From CAZERD01 sp964515405 (lineage in GTDB: Bacteria; Campylobacterota_A; Desulfurellia; Desulfurellales; CAZERD01): a DNA stretch of 38,392 nucleotides. The stretch's first letter is position 1. Each line of letters begins with the position of its first letter. The position numbers were made by a program, and so were the translations under genes. Positions 31,818 through 38,392 of the stretch are shown one piece after another. The notes under the pieces are model-generated. The model worked only from the letters and a program-made list of their open reading frames with translations, was not told the origin of the DNA and ran no database searches. The stretch lies in assembly GCA_964515405.1 (NCBI GenBank), contig CAZERD010000012.1:1-38392 (forward strand), read 5' to 3'.

Positions 31818-33121
31818 TGCTGTCTACCCCTCTGTTGTCTCCTCAAAAAGCCCTCGTAGTTCTTCATGTATATATGGGCCTGGATCTGCATTATAGTGTC
31901 CAAAGCAACCTCAACAACTATAAGGAGAGCCGTGCCACCAAAGTAGAACGGTACATTGAACTTACTTATGAGTATCCAAGGCAAAACACAAACAAAGGAG
32001 AGATATATAGCTCCACCAAACGTAAGCCTACTTACAACCCAATCAAGATAGTTTGCAGTATATTTGCCGGGCCTTATCCCCGGTATAAATCCGTTGTTCT
32101 TCTTCAGATTTTCAGCCACGTCATTCGGATTAAACACAATGGCAGTGTAGAAATACGCAAAGAAGAAAATCAAGCCTACATATATCACATCATATACAAG
32201 ACTCCCCGGCATTATATACTCAGACAAAGTTTTCATGAAACCAACATTAAAGAATCTGCTCATGGTAGCCGGAAAAAGCATTATAGAAGAAGCAAATATT
32301 GGCGGTATAACACCCGATATATTTATTTTAAGTGGAATATAACTGCTCTGAGCAGCATACATTCTTCTACCCACAACTCTCCTCGGATACTGAATGGGAA
32401 TCCTACGCTGAGAAATCTCCATAAACACAATAAAACCAATAATAGCCACAGCTATCGTGAGAATAATCAAAAGGGATACAAGACTCATTTCACCAGCACT
32501 AACCAACCTCAACGTGTTACCCAAAGCAGAAGGCAATCTCGCAACTATACCAGCAAATATTATCAAAGATATTCCATTACCAACTCCTCTCTCCGTTATC
32601 TGTTCTCCTATAAACATAAGGAACACACTACCAGTCATAAGGGTAAGAGCAGTGAACAAAATAAATGGCATACCTTGCCATATTACAACAGGGGCACCAC
32701 CTGGCCCATGCATTGACTGAAGACCGACAGCTATACCTATTCCCTGAAGAAAAGATATTATAACAGTACCGTACCTGGTGTACTCGGATATTTTCCTCCT
32801 ACCCGCTTCCCCCTCTTTCCTTAACCTTGACAGCTCAGGATTTACAGCAGAAAACAACTCCAATATAATGGCGGCTGAAATATAAGGCATTATACCTAGG
32901 GAAACAATGCTAAAGTTATTTATGGCACCTCCAGAGAAAAGACTGAACAAGCCCAGCGCTGTACCCTGCGCCCTCTGAAAGATAATAGACAAAACGTGAG
33001 CATCAACCCCAGGTGTTGGGACATATGCAGCTATTCTAAACACTATGAACATGATAAGTGTATAAAACAAACGCTTGTTAAGTTCTGGTATATTAAACAA
33101 ATTGGAATAATCTTCCATCAT
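31814..33121 (-). CDS. secY: Protein translocase subunit SecY
   Basis: Central channel of the Sec translocon in the inner membrane. The 435-residue protein has ten hydrophobic segments. The plug/TM2 region GLFSLFSGGAINNFSIVSLG, the IGEQITERGVGNGISLIIF block and the conserved cytosolic loops (ISQRRIPIQYPRRVVG; NLKKNNGFIPGIRPG) are visible. Two ATG codons stand in tandem at the start (33121 and 33118). It lies one base after rplO and overlaps adk. Confidence 0.97.
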   Translation of the reverse strand: MMEDYSNLFNIPELNKRLFYTLIMFIVFRIAAYVPTPGVDAHVLSIIFQRAQGTALGLFSLFSGGAINNFSIVSLGIMPYISAAIILELFSAVNPELSRLRKEGEAGRRKISEYTRYGTVIISFLQGIGIAVGLQSMHGPGGAPVVIWQGMPFILFTALTLMTGSVFLMFIGEQITERGVGNGISLIIFAGIVARLPSALGNTLRLVSAGEMSLVSLLIILTIAVAIIGFIVFMEISQRRIPIQYPRRVVGRRMYAAQSSYIPLKINISGVIPPIFASSIMLFPATMSRFFNVGFMKTLSEYIMPGSLVYDVIYVGLIFFFAYFYTAIVFNPNDVAENLKKNNGFIPGIRPGKYTANYLDWVVSRLTFGGAIYLSFVCVLPWILISKFNVPFYFGGTALLIVVEVALDTIMQIQAHIYMKNYEGFLRRQQRGRQQ

Positions 33122-33122
33122 T

Positions 33123-33554
33123 TTAAACTTCCTTCACCTCACCGCCAGCAGTTTTTATCTTTTCAACAGCACTGTTTGAAAAAGCATCAGCTACTACTGT
33201 CACTTTCTTCCTTATTTCACCATCACCTAATATTTTCACCGGTCTATTACCGCTAACAAGGCCTTTTTCCTCAAGAAACTTCTTATCAACAACATCCCCA
33301 TCTACACAACATCTATCAAGAGCAGAGACGTTAACCACATCATACCTTATCTTGAACACATTATAAAAGCCCCTCTTAGGAATCCTTCTTACGAGTGGCA
33401 TCTGCCCGCCCTCAAAGTATGGACCCTTCGCACCACCCGATCTCGCTTTCTCTCCTTTACTCCCACGGCCAGAGGTTTTCCCCCATCCACTGGATTCACC
33501 TCTCCCAACTCTTTTCCTGCTCCTCACTATTTTGGGCATCTCATGCAATTCCAT
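33123..33554 (-). CDS. rplO: Large ribosomal subunit protein uL15
   Basis: Late-assembling 50S protein next to the central protuberance. The 143-residue form has the Gly/Arg/Ser-rich N-terminal extension (RKRVGRGESSGWGKTSGRGS) that threads into 23S rRNA, then the QMPLVRRIPKRGF block and a globular C-terminus. GTG 33566 opens a longer frame that overlaps rpmD, but ATG 33554 has AGGTG five bases upstream and is preferred. Confidence 0.95.
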   Translation of the reverse strand: MELHEMPKIVRSRKRVGRGESSGWGKTSGRGSKGEKARSGGAKGPYFEGGQMPLVRRIPKRGFYNVFKIRYDVVNVSALDRCCVDGDVVDKKFLEEKGLVSGNRPVKILGDGEIRKKVTVVADAFSNSAVEKIKTAGGEVKEV

Positions 33555-33562
33555 ATCACACC

Positions 33563-33751
33563 TCACTCCCCAATCTCTTCAACCTCAACCATAAAAGAAA
33601 CCTTTCTTATCATACCCCTTATATGAGGGGTGTCGCTTCTTATAACCCATCTATTCGGTCTTGTCAACCCAAGAGCAACGGCTGTCTTCCTTATAGACGG
33701 CTTTTGCCCTATGAGACTCCTTTTCATCTTTATCCTGAGCTTTTTTTCCAT
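33563..33751 (-). CDS. rpmD: Large ribosomal subunit protein uL30
   Basis: A 62-residue 50S protein. The body KMKRSLIGQKPSIRKTAVAL and LGLTRPNRWVIRSDTPHIRG and the C-terminal VSFMVEVEEI match bacterial uL30. It begins four bases after rpsE and ends eight bases before rplO, as in the canonical spc operon. Confidence 0.96.
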   Translation of the reverse strand: MEKKLRIKMKRSLIGQKPSIRKTAVALGLTRPNRWVIRSDTPHIRGMIRKVSFMVEVEEIGE

Positions 33752-33755
33752 AATT

Positions 33756-34226
33756 CTACTCCAGCCCCCTTGCCTTCATTATTTCCTCACGGCTCCTCAG
33801 ATCCTTAAGAGCTTTGATTACAGCCCTCGCAAGATTTTGTTTGGTATTGGAACCTATAGATTTAGTAACAACGTCCCTTATACCGCTTGCCTCAAGAACT
33901 GCCCTGGCAGTATCACCGGCAATAATGCCCGTCCCCGGCCTCGCAGGTTTGAGCAACACCCTGCTCGCTCCAGCCTTCACCACAATTTCATGCGGTATGG
34001 TACCTGTCTCAGTAATAGGAACCCTAAACATATTCTTCTTGGCCTTTTCTATGGCCTTTCTTATAGCTTCAGGAACCTCTTTAGACTTACCCTTACCCAA
34101 GCCTACCATACCATTCTTGTCCCCAACAGAAACCAGAGCACTAAATCTGAACCTCCTACCGCCTTTAACGACCTTGGTAACCTTCTTGATGTTTATAACG
34201 TATTCAAATAACTCCTTCTCTTCCAT
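33756..34226 (-). CDS. rpsE: Small ribosomal subunit protein uS5
   Basis: 30S protein at the mRNA entry, important for decoding accuracy and helicase activity. The 156-residue protein has the double-stranded-RNA-binding-like domain (VVKGGRRFRFSALVSVGDKN, GLGKGKSKEVPEAIRKAIEK) and the C-terminal fold with LLKPARPGTGIIAGDTARAV and GIRDVVTKSIGSNTKQNLA. It lies 15 bases after rplR. Confidence 0.97.
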   Translation of the reverse strand: MEEKELFEYVINIKKVTKVVKGGRRFRFSALVSVGDKNGMVGLGKGKSKEVPEAIRKAIEKAKKNMFRVPITETGTIPHEIVVKAGASRVLLKPARPGTGIIAGDTARAVLEASGIRDVVTKSIGSNTKQNLARAVIKALKDLRSREEIMKARGLE

Positions 34227-34241
34227 GCTCTACACCTCTAC

Positions 34242-34607
34242 CTAAAACCTCAGTCCACCCGCCCTTGCACTCTCAGCAAGAGCCTTTACTTTTCCATGAT
34301 AGATATACCCATTCCTATCAAACACAACACCTTCAATCCCCTTTTCCTTAGCCCTTTTGGATATCAATTCACCTACAAGTTTTGCAGCTTCTATATTGCA
34401 ACCCTTAATCTTATCTCTCAACTCCGCATCAAGAGTAGAAGCACTGCACAGCGTAACACCACGTTCATCATCAATCAACTGTGCATATATATGCCTTAAA
34501 CTTTTATACACACATAACCTCGGTCTTTCAGCGCTTCCCTTTATCTTGTATCTTATCCTAAGTTTTCTCCTCATTCTGAGCTTATTCCTACTTTCCTTCG
34601 AAATCAC
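34242..34607 (-). CDS. rplR: Large ribosomal subunit protein uL18
   Basis: 5S rRNA-binding protein that, with uL5 and bL25 (also encoded here), builds the 5S particle. The 121-residue protein has a basic N-terminus (RNKLRMRRKLRIRYKIKGSA), then ERPRLCVYKSLRHIYAQLID, and ends GVVFDRNGYIYHGKVKALAE plus SARAGGLRF. It lies 11 bases after rplF. Confidence 0.97.
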   Translation of the reverse strand: MISKESRNKLRMRRKLRIRYKIKGSAERPRLCVYKSLRHIYAQLIDDERGVTLCSASTLDAELRDKIKGCNIEAAKLVGELISKRAKEKGIEGVVFDRNGYIYHGKVKALAESARAGGLRF

Positions 34608-34618
34608 CTTTTTACCCC

Positions 34619-35161
34619 CTACTTCTTAGCTGTCTTCCCAGCTTTCCTTCTAACATGCTCATCCGCATACCTTATACCCTTACCCTTATAAGGCTCAGGC
34701 TTTCTAAAAGACCTTATCTTACTGGCAACCGCCCCAACAAGCTGTTTGCTAACCCCACTAACCTTTAGATTAACACCCCTTTTATCTGTCTCCACTGTTA
34801 TCCCATCAGGAATACGAAATACAATATCGTGAGAGTAACCGACGCTAAGTACAAGCTCCCTCCCTTTAACTGTAGCCTTATAGCCTATGCCTTCTATAAC
34901 AAGTTCTTTTGAAAAACCCTTAGAAACGCCCTCTACTAAATTGTAAAGCAAACTTCTGTAGAGCCCCTGCATGGCGTCCGCTTTCTTAACATCCCTCTTT
35001 TTAACCACAAGGGATTTACCCTGAAGTTCAACCTCAACAAAGTCATCATTAAACCACTGATTCATCTCTCCCCTAGGCCCCTTTGCTGAAACCACGTTGC
35101 CATTTATAGAAACGGTAACACCATCCGGAATGATTACCGGTTTCCTTCCTATCCTTGACAT
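34619..35161 (-). CDS. rplF: Large ribosomal subunit protein uL6
   Basis: 50S protein near the factor-binding site. The 180-residue protein starts SRIGRKPVIIPDGVTVSING, has the repeated two-domain fold with MQGLYRSLLYNLVEGVSKGF between, and ends in the conserved FRKPEPYKGKGIRYADEHVR and RKAGKTAKK. It follows rpsH by 12 bases. Confidence 0.97.
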   Translation of the reverse strand: MSRIGRKPVIIPDGVTVSINGNVVSAKGPRGEMNQWFNDDFVEVELQGKSLVVKKRDVKKADAMQGLYRSLLYNLVEGVSKGFSKELVIEGIGYKATVKGRELVLSVGYSHDIVFRIPDGITVETDKRGVNLKVSGVSKQLVGAVASKIRSFRKPEPYKGKGIRYADEHVRRKAGKTAKK

Positions 35162-35173
35162 AGACTCCTCCAG

Positions 35174-35578
35174 CTAAAATACCTCGCAGATTACTTCTCC
35201 ACCGAGGTTTCTCTTCTTGGCTTCATCAAATACCATAATACCCTGACTTGTCGAAATAATTCCTATACCTAATCCACCCCTCACAGGCTTTATATCCGAA
35301 GCACCTACATAAACCCTACGGGAAGGTTTAGTCACAAGCTTGATCTCTTTTATAACAGGCCTGTTCTTCTGCACATCTATATACTTCAGCTCCACCCTTA
35401 CAACATTCCTGTTCCCATACTCATCAAGCCTGTAATAATCCTTTATATAGCCCTGCTTTTTCAATATATCACATATACTATAAACCGTTGAATTACTCTC
35501 AATATCAACAAAATCATGCTTCGCCATTAACGCATTTTTTATCTTTGATAAAGCATTAACAACCCTCATCAAACTCAT
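35174..35578 (-). CDS. rpsH: Small ribosomal subunit protein uS8
   Basis: Primary 16S rRNA binder of the central domain and, in E. coli, the repressor of the spc operon. The 134-residue protein shows LSKIKNALMAKHDFVDIESN at the start and a C-terminal block VRGGLGIGIISTSQGIMVFD then EAKKRNLGGEVICEVF. A GTG at 35587 extends the frame, but ATG 35578 is well spaced from AGGTGG. No uS8-binding operator could be identified by eye near rplE. Confidence 0.96.
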   Translation of the reverse strand: MSLMRVVNALSKIKNALMAKHDFVDIESNSTVYSICDILKKQGYIKDYYRLDEYGNRNVVRVELKYIDVQKNRPVIKEIKLVTKPSRRVYVGASDIKPVRGGLGIGIISTSQGIMVFDEAKKRNLGGEVICEVF

Positions 35579-35587
35579 ACCCACCAC

Positions 35588-35773
35588 CTACCAGCTTGCC
35601 TTTTTAATACCAGGTATTTCACCCTTTGAAGCAAGTTGCCTGAAACATATCCTGCATATACCAAACTTCCTCATATAAGCCCTCGGCCTCCCGCAAATAG
35701 CACATCTATTATGCTGCCTCACCTTAAACTTGGGTGGTCTCTTAGCCTTTGCAATCATGGACTTCTTTGCCAT
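35588..35773 (-). CDS. rpsN: Small ribosomal subunit protein uS14, zinc form (type Z)
   Basis: A 61-residue uS14 of the short zinc-binding type: CAIC at 24-27 and CRIC at 40-43 form the ribbon, and the C-terminus FRQLASKGEIPGIKKASW is diagnostic. There is no sign of the longer cysteine-free paralogue in the window. It lies between rplE (10-base gap) and rpsH (9-base gap), the standard place. Confidence 0.97.
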   Translation of the reverse strand: MAKKSMIAKAKRPPKFKVRQHNRCAICGRPRAYMRKFGICRICFRQLASKGEIPGIKKASW

Positions 35774-35783
35774 CTTACCCCCT

Positions 35784-36341
35784 CTAATTTACATCCCTAA
35801 AAGGCATCCCAAATAACTTTAACAGTTTCAAGGCTTCCTCATCCGTCTTAGCTGTAGTCACAATGGTTACACTCATACCATGTATCTTCTGTATCTTATC
35901 ATAGTTTATCTCAGGGAATATGAGCTGTTCCGTAATGCCAACCGTATAATTCCCCCTACCATCAAACCCCTTCACGGAAAGTCCTCTAAAATCTCTCACT
36001 CTTGGCAGAGCAAATGTTACAAATCTATCCAGAAACTCATACGCTCTGGCTCCTCTCAACGTCACCTTAGCCCCTATAGGAGCATTTTTCCTGAGTTTAA
36101 AATTGGCTATAGACTTCCTAGCCCTCGTGATAACACCCTTTTGCCCGGTAATCGCAGCAAGCTCATCTATAACAGACTCAAGAAGCTTAATATCATGCAT
36201 ACCTTCAGCCAATCCTACATTTACCACTATCTTTTCTATTTTAGGCACCTGCATGGGGTTCTTGTAAGAGAACTCCTTCATCATTAGCGGTACGATCTCG
36301 TTCCTATAGAGACCCTTCAACCTCGGCACATACTCTGGCAT
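35784..36341 (-). CDS. rplE: Large ribosomal subunit protein uL5
   Basis: Binds 5S rRNA and contacts the P-site tRNA. The 185-residue protein starts VPRLKGLYRNEIVPLMMKEF, with VPKIEKIVVNVGLAEG, ITRARKSIANFKLRKNAPIG, the VTLRGARAYEFLDRFVTFAL block and the C-terminal GMSVTIVTTAKTDEEALKLL. The AIITGQ-like stretch and length fit the bacterial type. It lies 11 bases after rplX. Confidence 0.97.
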   Translation of the reverse strand: MPEYVPRLKGLYRNEIVPLMMKEFSYKNPMQVPKIEKIVVNVGLAEGMHDIKLLESVIDELAAITGQKGVITRARKSIANFKLRKNAPIGAKVTLRGARAYEFLDRFVTFALPRVRDFRGLSVKGFDGRGNYTVGITEQLIFPEINYDKIQKIHGMSVTIVTTAKTDEEALKLLKLFGMPFRDVN

Positions 36342-36352
36342 CTACTCCCTCC

Positions 36353-36697
36353 TCAGATATCCTCTCCACATTTCTTGCACACTCTCACCTTTTTACCATC
36401 CTCAAGAAATCTCACGCCTATCCTGGTGGGCTCGTTGCAGTGAGGGCATACAAACATCACATTGGATATATGAATGGGAGCCTCTTTTTTTATTATACCT
36501 CCCTCAGAAGCCCCCACAGGTTTCTGATGCTTTTTGATCACATTCACATCCTCAACTATAACCCTGTGCTTCTTATAAAGCACAGATATAACAGTTCCTT
36601 CTTTACCTCTATCCTTGCCAGCTATAACCCTCACCTTATCCCCCTTCCTCAACCTTGTACGCAAGGGGGGCAATTTAACCTTAACTCTTCTTCCCAT
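36353..36697 (-). CDS. rplX: Large ribosomal subunit protein uL24
   Basis: Assembly initiator of the 50S subunit near the exit tunnel. The 114-residue protein has the KOW motif (LRKGDKVRVIAGKDRGKEGT, then VISVLYKKHRVIVEDVNVIK) and a C-terminal four-cysteine zinc-type finger, CPHC and CKKC, found in many but not all bacterial uL24 proteins. It lies 11 bases after rplN and 11 bases before rplE. Confidence 0.97.
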   Translation of the reverse strand: MGRRVKVKLPPLRTRLRKGDKVRVIAGKDRGKEGTVISVLYKKHRVIVEDVNVIKKHQKPVGASEGGIIKKEAPIHISNVMFVCPHCNEPTRIGVRFLEDGKKVRVCKKCGEDI

Positions 36698-36708
36698 ACC
36701 TCAACTCC

Positions 36709-37077
36709 TTACAAAACCTCAGGGGCAAGCGAGATGATCTTTGTAAACTCCCTACCCCTCAATTCGCGCACCACAGGACCGAATATCCTCGTCCCTATTG
36801 GCTCCTTTTGGTTGTTTATTATAACAGCAGCATTCTCATCAAACTTTATGTACGTCCCATCGCTTCTTCTAACCTCTTTCTTAGTTCTGACAACAACAGC
36901 CTTAACAACATCACCCTTTTTAACCTTACCCCTTGGAGCGGCTTCCTTGACACTGGCAACAATTACATCGCCAACAGAGGCATACCTTCTCCTGGTGCCA
37001 CCTAGAACCTTGATACACATGAGCTTCTTAGCACCCGAATTATCCGCAACCCTAAGTTTGCTATATGCCTGAATCAT
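36709..37077 (-). CDS. rplN: Large ribosomal subunit protein uL14
   Basis: Intersubunit-bridge protein and binding site of the silencing factor RsfS. The 122-residue protein starts MIQAYSKLRVADNSGAKKLM, has GDVIVASVKEAAPRGKVKKG, FDENAAVIINNQKEPIGTRI and the end GPVVRELRGREFTKIISLAP. It overlaps rpsQ by four bases, so their translation is coupled. Confidence 0.98.
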   Translation of the reverse strand: MIQAYSKLRVADNSGAKKLMCIKVLGGTRRRYASVGDVIVASVKEAAPRGKVKKGDVVKAVVVRTKKEVRRSDGTYIKFDENAAVIINNQKEPIGTRIFGPVVRELRGREFTKIISLAPEVL

Positions 37078-37337
37078 GCCTCGTCTCCTAGAGTCTTGTG
37101 TTTTTCTACTATTTCAAGAAGTCTAAAGTGTTTATCCTTAGATAATGGTCTGCACTCAATAAACCTTACCCTATCACCCACTCTACACTCGTTCCTTTCA
37201 TCATGCACTTTGAACTTCCTAGTCTTCTTTATATACTTTTTGACCCTCGGGTGCTTGACAAGTCTCTCTACCTTGACCACAACAGTTTTATCCATCTTAT
37301 CGCTTGTAACGACACCCTCCAAAACCAGCTTACTCAT
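37074..37337 (-). CDS. rpsQ: Small ribosomal subunit protein uS17
   Basis: OB-fold 16S rRNA binder that nucleates the 5' domain of the 30S subunit. The 87-residue protein has LEGVVTSDKMDKTVVVKVER, HPRVKKYIKKTRKFKVHDER and a middle block VGDRVRFIECRPLSKDKHFR. It overlaps rpmC by eight bases and rplN by four bases. Confidence 0.97.
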   Translation of the reverse strand: MSKLVLEGVVTSDKMDKTVVVKVERLVKHPRVKKYIKKTRKFKVHDERNECRVGDRVRFIECRPLSKDKHFRLLEIVEKHKTLGDEA

Positions 37338-37536
37338 TTTTCTTTTCCTCTTTCAGTTTCTCGTTTTTCACCGTCAAAACCCTTGCCAAATCCTTCCTGA
37401 GATTTCTTATAGCTCTAGGATTGTCTATCTGCTCAAATCCCTTTCTCATCCTCAACTTGAATATTTCCTCTCTCAGTCTATCCGCCTCTTTATCAAGCTC
37501 TTCTATTGTTTTTCCCCTCAAATCAACAGCTTTCAT
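37330..37536 (-). CDS. rpmC: Large ribosomal subunit protein uL29
   Basis: A 68-residue helical hairpin protein at the tunnel exit, part of the docking site for trigger factor and SRP. It starts MKAVDLRGKTIEELDKEADR, with LREEIFKLRMRKGFEQIDNP then RAIRNLRKDLARVLTV and a lysine/glutamate tail. Two GTG codons precede ATG 37536 in frame; the ATG overlaps the rplP stop (TGATG) and gives the family N-terminus. Confidence 0.95.
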   Translation of the reverse strand: MKAVDLRGKTIEELDKEADRLREEIFKLRMRKGFEQIDNPRAIRNLRKDLARVLTVKNEKLKEEKKNE

Positions 37537-37955
37537 CACCACTCCCCTCGCGTGACAAACTTCAACTCCAAGCTAAATTTACTCCTCGCAAGCTCAAACG
37601 CTTTCCTCGCTACATCCTCGCTGACACCACCTATCTCATACATGATTCTGCCAGGTTTCACTATGCACACCCACTTATCTATAGAACCCTTACCCTTCCC
37701 CATCCTTGTCTCCGCTGGCTTCTTGGTAAGAGGAAAATCTGGGAAAATTCTTATCCATATCTTTCCTTGATGTTTCAACACCCTATTAATCGCAACACGT
37801 GCTGCCTCTATCTGCCTATTCGTTACCTCACCCCTCCCAACAGCCTTTATACCAAAGTCACCAAACACTATCTCATTACCCCTACAGGACTTACCCCTAA
37901 CGCCATTCCTATTTCTTTGATACTTCCTGTATTTAGTTCTCTTAGGCATCAACAT
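37536..37955 (-). CDS. rplP: Large ribosomal subunit protein uL16
   Basis: 50S protein near the A-site tRNA elbow. The 139-residue protein starts MLMPKRTKYRKYQRNRNGVR, has VFGDFGIKAVGRGEVTNRQI, RIFPDFPLTKKPAETRMGKG and a C-terminal FELARSKFSLELKFVTRG. GTG 37964 extends the frame by three codons, but ATG 37955 gives the universal MLMPKR start with GGGAG upstream. It lies 20 bases after rpsC. Confidence 0.96.
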   Translation of the reverse strand: MLMPKRTKYRKYQRNRNGVRGKSCRGNEIVFGDFGIKAVGRGEVTNRQIEAARVAINRVLKHQGKIWIRIFPDFPLTKKPAETRMGKGKGSIDKWVCIVKPGRIMYEIGGVSEDVARKAFELARSKFSLELKFVTRGEW

Positions 37956-37975
37956 AGCAATCACTCCCTGCGTGT

Positions 37976-38392
37976 TTATTCAACCATGCCATTAAAAATC
38001 CAAACCTTTATGCCAATAACACCTGCTTGCGTCAAACTCTCAGCAAACCCGTAGTCTATATCAGCCTTCAGCGTGCTCAAAGGCACTCTACCTTCCATTA
38101 TCCATTCGCTCCTCGCCATTTCAGCTCCGCCAAGCTTACCGGAAACCTTTATCTTTATACCCTGAGCTCCTCTCTTCATGGCAAGATAAACTGCTCTTTT
38201 CATTACTCTCCTGTAGGGCATCCTTTTTTCTATCTGAAGAGCTATATTCTCAGCTATGAGCTGAGCATCCCTTTCAGGAGCCTCAACATCCCTTATGTTT
38301 ATATTTATATTAACATTCCCAGAAGTAAGCTTTGAAAGAAACTCTCTTATTTCCTCAACCTTTGAACCCTTTTTGCCTATAATAATGGCAGG
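37976..38392 (-). CDS. rpsC: Small ribosomal subunit protein uS3, partial (N-terminus off the right edge)
   Basis: mRNA-entry protein of the 30S head. The frame is open from the window edge to the stop at 37976 (138 codons), beginning in the KH domain with PAIIIGKKGSKVEEIREFL, followed by NIRDVEAPERDAQLIAENIA and the C-terminal domain (RGAQGIKIKVSGKLGGAEMA, VPLSTLKADIDYGFAESLTQ). About 70-80 N-terminal residues are missing. Internal ATG codons should not be taken as the start. Confidence 0.96.
   Translation of the reverse strand, partial: PAIIIGKKGSKVEEIREFLSKLTSGNVNININIRDVEAPERDAQLIAENIALQIEKRMPYRRVMKRAVYLAMKRGAQGIKIKVSGKLGGAEMARSEWIMEGRVPLSTLKADIDYGFAESLTQAGVIGIKVWIFNGMVE

Noticed and set aside
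31817..32716. 299-codon plus-strand frame
   Set aside because: It lies fully antisense to secY, is low-complexity in translation and shows no family motifs; a shadow frame.
37976..38221. Complete 81-residue gene starting at 38221
   Set aside because: It is the C-terminal part of rpsC; the same frame is open to the window edge and encodes the KH domain.

Overview
The window reads as chromosomal core genome of a diderm bacterium. The diderm call rests on a YdbH/AsmA-like protein paired with a DUF1318 lipoprotein, and on lipoprotein signal peptidase. Arginine is mostly AGA/AGG and isoleucine often ATA. Several ribosomal proteins keep zinc-binding cysteines, and a DUF763 gene (common in archaea and thermophilic bacteria) is present. 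Together these suggest a thermophile, but I cannot name the phylum. Ribosome binding sites are mostly AGAGGTG-like, and often themselves supply an in-frame GTG just before the likely ATG. No phage, insertion sequence, CRISPR array or plasmid gene was seen. No stretch over 300 bases lacks a gene; the longest gap, 18456-18612, holds divergent promoters.

1-6440 (minus): one operon, proS, M18 aminopeptidase, SemiSWEET, xth, glyQ and glyS (running off the left edge), led by a strong sigma70-type promoter. 6499-7783 (minus): a two-domain gamma-glutamylcyclotransferase-like protein and a PsiE-like membrane protein, possibly linked by a nine-codon relay ORF.

7865-15769 (plus): a PPP-family phosphatase overlapping a DUF763 gene; a purine nucleoside phosphorylase interrupted by one in-frame TGA; an MTA/SAH-type deaminase; then ispE, spoVG, tRNA-Gln, prs, rplY and pth, an order resembling the Bacillus ispE-spoVG-glmU-prs-ctc-pth region but with the tRNA where glmU would be; then a universal stress protein. 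15766-18455 (minus): an EF-G paralogue coupled to an unrecognised cysteine-cluster protein. 18613-18689 (plus): tRNA-Pro(CGG).

18693-25253 (minus): ubiE/menG, a MazF/PemK-like toxin with an unrecognised small upstream partner, prfB with its programmed +1 frameshift, lysS, the YdbH-like gene and the DUF1318 lipoprotein. 25370-26773 (plus): a potassium-channel-like protein with an RCK domain, behind a promoter covered by a perfect inverted repeat.

26770-38392 (minus): the S10-spc-alpha ribosomal supercluster from rpsC (cut by the right edge) to rplQ, with secY, adk, map, infA, rpmJ and rpoA in conserved order and lspA attached at the end. Most of the window therefore serves translation: aminoacyl-tRNA synthetases, release and hydrolysis factors, ribosomal proteins, RNA polymerase alpha, SecY and nascent-protein maturation. 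The accessory material lies mainly at 6.5-10.6 kb, 17.8-18.5 kb and 24.0-24.6 kb.
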